64,000 nucleotides of DNA from Ricordea florida (lineage: Eukaryota > Cnidaria > Anthozoa > Corallimorpharia > Ricordeidae). Below, piece after piece: positions 61,311 through 64,000 of the stretch (positions within the stretch are counted from its first letter, which is position 1; each line of letters opens with the position of its first letter). The position numbers were made by a program, and so were the translations under genes. The notes under the pieces were generated by a model. That model had not been told where the DNA came from, searched no databases, and worked only from the letters and a program-made list of their open reading frames with translations. The stretch is taken from contig OX453287.1 of NCBI GenBank assembly GCA_949710005.1, forward strand, positions 11,813,805 through 11,877,804. The letters are read 5' to 3'.

Positions 61311-61702
61311 GTAATGGTAATAGGACTGAGTGGAGTCCAATTCGGTCTGAAATCATACGAGTGATTAACAAAATCGGACGACCGCGTAGCGGGAGTCCGA
61401 TTTGTTTAATCACGAGTATGATTGCAGACCGAATTGGACGACACGAAGTCTTATTACCAATTAATCATAACCTTAACAAAATTTTTGATATATAAACTTA
61501 TTTTTTTCTTAATCAAAACACATAAAATTCCAAGATTTGTTTTCCTAGCAGTGAAAAAAAAAAGCCATTTAAGCGCGCGCGTGATGGCGCGTACTGTCCT
61601 ATTACTCAGTCATGACGCGTACTGTCCAATTCAACTGTCCTATTAAGGCTGAAATCAGGGCAGTTGATAGCCAATCAGATTTGAGAATTTTGTTATAGTT
61701 AT
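61311..61702 (-). mobile_element. Foldback element E4, same family as E3, opposite orientation
   Basis: Reverse complement of E3 along its whole length with scattered differences. The palindrome is at about 61,316-61,457, GCGCGCGC at about 61,573 and GCCAATCAG at about 61,670. The flanking duplication is ATTAG (61,307-61,311 and 61,704-61,708), and the empty site in arm 1 is CTAAT at 37,683-37,687. The frame at 61,422-61,646 is not credible as a gene. Confidence 0.8.
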
Positions 61703-62376
61703 GATTAGGCAAATAAATAGGCCAGTTAGATAACTTGTGAAAAAAATTAGAAAATTGTGTATGCTAATCAGGTAAAACGATAGTTTCAAACGGTATATAG
61801 ATAGGCCAATTAGGTAAGTTTAGGTAAAAATATAGGTTAATTAGGCAAATACAAAGGCTAATAAGTTAACAAGATAAACTAATTAGATAATTATCTAGTC
61901 TTACCAGGTAAGAGGATAGGCTTAACAGGTATATTAATATGCCAATCAGTTTAAGAGATAGGCTTATGAAATATATAGATAGGGCAATCAAGTAAGCCCA
62001 ACAGCCGAATAAGTACATACATAGCTAATCCGTAAATGCTTAGGCTAACTAGATAGACTCATCAGGCAATTACGTAAATAGATAGGCTTATTAGGTTAAC
62101 AGATAAATTGTTCAGATAAATAGATAAACTAATTAAGTAAATATATAAGCTAATCAAGTAAATGGTAAGGCTTATTAGGTATACAAAGGGCCCGATGAGA
62201 TAAAAAAATAGGTTGATTAGGCAAATGCATTGGCTAATGAGAGAACTAGATAGATTAATTAGACAATTGTCTAATCTAACTAGGAAAAAGGATAGGCTAA
62301 AGAGGTATGGTAATAGGCCAAACAGATAAGCCTAACAGCCAAATAAATAAATACATAGGCTTTCTGGTAAGAACAA
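61703..62376 (-). repeat. 21-bp satellite, arm 2
   Basis: Inverse of about 37,003-37,682. No other content was seen. Confidence 0.84.
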
Positions 62377-62481
62377 ATCATAATGATAATGATAACAAAT
62401 TTATGTAGCGCACTTTTTTATATGAATATATTCAAAAGCGCTTTACACTTCTCTTGGGTGAGATCGGACATCAGCATGTAA
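62377..62481 (-). mobile_element. SINE-like short insert, copy 3
   Basis: Inverse of 36,901-37,002: ATC/ATT tail, AGCGCACTTT..AAAAGCGCTTT hairpin, then CTTGGGTGAGATCGGACATC. It sits at the same satellite position as in arm 1. Confidence 0.6.
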
Positions 62482-62580
62482 AGAAAAAGTAAACATAGGT
62501 TAACTAGGTTAAGTTATAGGACGATCAGGTAAATAGATAGCACAATTCGGCAGATAAATACTCTGATCAGATAAATAAAT
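62482..62580 (-). repeat. 21-bp satellite, arm 2
   Basis: Short stretch, the inverse of about 36,746-36,845, ending at ATAAATAAAT where E5 is inserted. Confidence 0.8.
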
Positions 62581-62908
62581 TTATTTTTTTCTGAAGCATC
62601 TCAGCGGGCCGGAATCCCAAATCCTCGAATCTGATTGGCTAATCGCGCGCTCGTACCCGGTCCAGCTTTTTACGATACGGACCACGGTCCGGATTTTTAT
62701 CCGCGCTATTCGCGGCAAATTGAAAAAAAAGCAAACAAACAGAAAAAATAGATAAGTTATTTACCGGTCTAGGTCGGTCCGTATGGAAAAAAAACTGTGC
62801 CCCTGGTCTTGAGTACGGCCCTCGGCCTTCGGCCTCAGGCCGTACTCAAGACCTCGTGCACAGTTTTTTCCCATACGGACCTCCCGCCCGGTAAATAACA
62901 TATATAAT
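62581..62908. mobile_element. Foldback element E5 (GC-rich palindrome)
   Basis: Insert absent from arm 1, where ATAAATAAATAAATTAATT (inverse, around 36,745) is continuous. The left half has CTGATTGGCTAATCGCGCGC (62,631-62,650). The right half, 62,756-62,898, is a palindrome (GTTATTTACCGG ... CCGGTAAATAAC) with arms of about 68 bp that meet at CGGCCTTCGGCC. Its GC content contrasts sharply with the satellite. The 3' part of the frame read at 62,761-63,111 crosses from satellite into this hairpin and is not a gene. The sequence type is one I recall as frequent in corals and anemones. Confidence 0.78.
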
Positions 62909-64000
62909 TTAATTAGGTATATATATAGGCTAATTAGGTAAATATATAGGCTAATCAGATACAAACACAGGGCAATTTGGTAAGCCCATCTAGCAATAAG
63001 GTGAATACATGTTCTAATTAGACAAAGACAGATAGATAGGCTAATCAGGTAAATACATAGAGTAGGTAAATAAGCATATATCCTAATCAAGTACATATAT
63101 GGGTTAATCATTTAAGGGTATCAGACATTTAAATAAATGGATAGACCAATTAGGCAAATACATAGGTTAATCAGATAGAGTGATAAAGTATTAAGGTAAA
63201 TATATAGGCTAATCAGACATATAAAAAGGCAATCAGGCAAAGACATAACCTAATTAGGCAAAGAAATAGGCTAATTACATAAATAGATAAACTAATTAGT
63301 AAAGTATGTAGTCTAGTCAGCTAAATAATTAGGCTAAAAAGGTAGATACATAGGAAACTAAGTTAAATCTAACAGCCGAATAGGTAGATATATTATCTAA
63401 TTACGTAAATACATAGACTAATGAAATAAGCATCTATGCTAATCAAGTACATACATAGGTTAAAAAGGTAAAGTTATCAGAAATTCAGAAAAATAGATAG
63501 GCCAATGAGACAAATATATAGCCTACTTAAGTAAATAGATAAAGTAATGAGGTAAATATATAGGCTTATCAGTTAAATAGATAAGCTACTCGATAATATA
63601 GATAGGCCAATCACGTAAGCCCAAAAGCCGAATAGGTTCATACATAGGCTAATCATTACATACTTAGGCTAACTAGATAGACTTATCAGGTAATTAGATA
63701 AATGGTTAGGCTAATTAGGCTAATAGATAGGCTACTCAGATAAATGGATAAACTAATTAAGTAAATATATAGGCTAATAAAATAGTTATGCTAATAAGGT
63801 ATATGAATGGCCCAATCAGGTGAGAAAATAGCTTAATTAGGCAAATACTAAAAACACTAAGATAACTAGATAAACTAATTAGATAATTTTTTAATCTAAC
63901 CAGGTAAGAGGTAAGGCTAAACAGGTATATTAATAGGGCAATTAGTCTAAAAGATAGGCTAATTAAATATATACATAGGCCAGTCAGTAAGCCCAAAAGC
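62909..64000 (-). repeat. 21-bp satellite to window end, arm 2
   Basis: Inverse of about 35,620-36,740. It continues past the window. The 79-codon minus-strand stretch at 63,757-63,996 corresponds to the plus-strand one at 35,633-35,815. Confidence 0.85.

Larger units (their letters stand above)
53742..64000 (-). repeat. Large inverted repeat, arm 2 (runs off the window)
   Basis: Inverse of 35,620-44,825. It carries three insertions absent from arm 1: E3 (60,766-61,149), E4 (61,311-61,702) and E5 (about 62,581-62,908). The inner border is at the GTTTAACATCACAGAAG position of a 228-bp monomer. Confidence 0.9.

Noticed and set aside
1..64000. CRISPR array or other prokaryotic repeat system
   Set aside because: Repeats are diverged and directly adjacent with no unique spacers, no cas-like genes exist, and the element content is eukaryotic.

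Overview
The window is eukaryotic, repeat-dominated and AT-rich, with no intact gene that I can support. The best guess for its source is an anthozoan cnidarian (coral or sea anemone). That rests on several dispersed palindromic elements (around 3.3-3.7, 34.7-35.2, 60.8-61.7 and 62.6-62.9 kb) whose sequences I associate from memory with coral and anemone genomes; no search was run. No rRNA, tRNA, CRISPR or bacterial operon signal was found. Almost every open frame in the window is a by-product of tandem repeats whose period is a multiple of three.

Three satellites make up nearly everything. (1) A 21-bp unit (ATAGGCTAATCAGG followed by TAAATAG, heavily diverged) is built into higher-order repeats. 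One strand stays open as a 7-residue hydrophobic pattern (LIS-LxIY-type). Orientation '-' means the + strand reads ATAGGCTAATCAGG; orientation '+' is the reverse. (2) An 18-bp triplet-based unit (ACTACAGCTACTACACTT) fills about 24.07-26.7 kb and reappears inverted at the window start. (3) A satellite of about 228 bp fills 39.8-44.8 kb and 53.4-58.7 kb.

Layout: 1-158, end of an inverted triplet array plus an element fragment. 159-3,325, 21-bp satellite (-). 3,326-3,702, foldback element E1. 3,785-13,778 and 13,779-23,772, a 9,994-bp tandem duplication that looks exact; each unit is about 7 kb of (-) satellite followed by 2.9 kb of (+) satellite. 24,025-26,705, triplet array. 26,861-38,690, 21-bp satellite (+) with SINE-like inserts and composite element E2. 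38,700-39,605, a decayed retrotransposon remnant with half a zinc knuckle and an aspartic protease DTGA motif. 39,830-44,825, 228-bp satellite. 44,826-53,362, 21-bp satellite (-). 53,363-58,720, 228-bp satellite. 58,779-59,890, inverted second copy of the retrotransposon remnant. 59,900-64,000, 21-bp satellite (-) interrupted by elements E3, E4, a SINE-like insert and E5.

The large-scale order is the striking part. The block 35.6-44.8 kb is an inverted copy of 53.7-64.0 kb. The block 26.9-34.1 kb is largely an inverted copy of 44.8-52 kb. The three elements E3, E4 and E5 sit in only one arm of the first pair, so matching empty sites give a relative order of events. The most useful specific observation is that the triplet satellite begins immediately after a 51-bp stretch homologous, codon for codon, to the proline-rich tail of the retrotransposon remnant. 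This suggests that the satellite was seeded from that element. The exactness of the 9,994-bp duplication means that an assembly artefact must be excluded.
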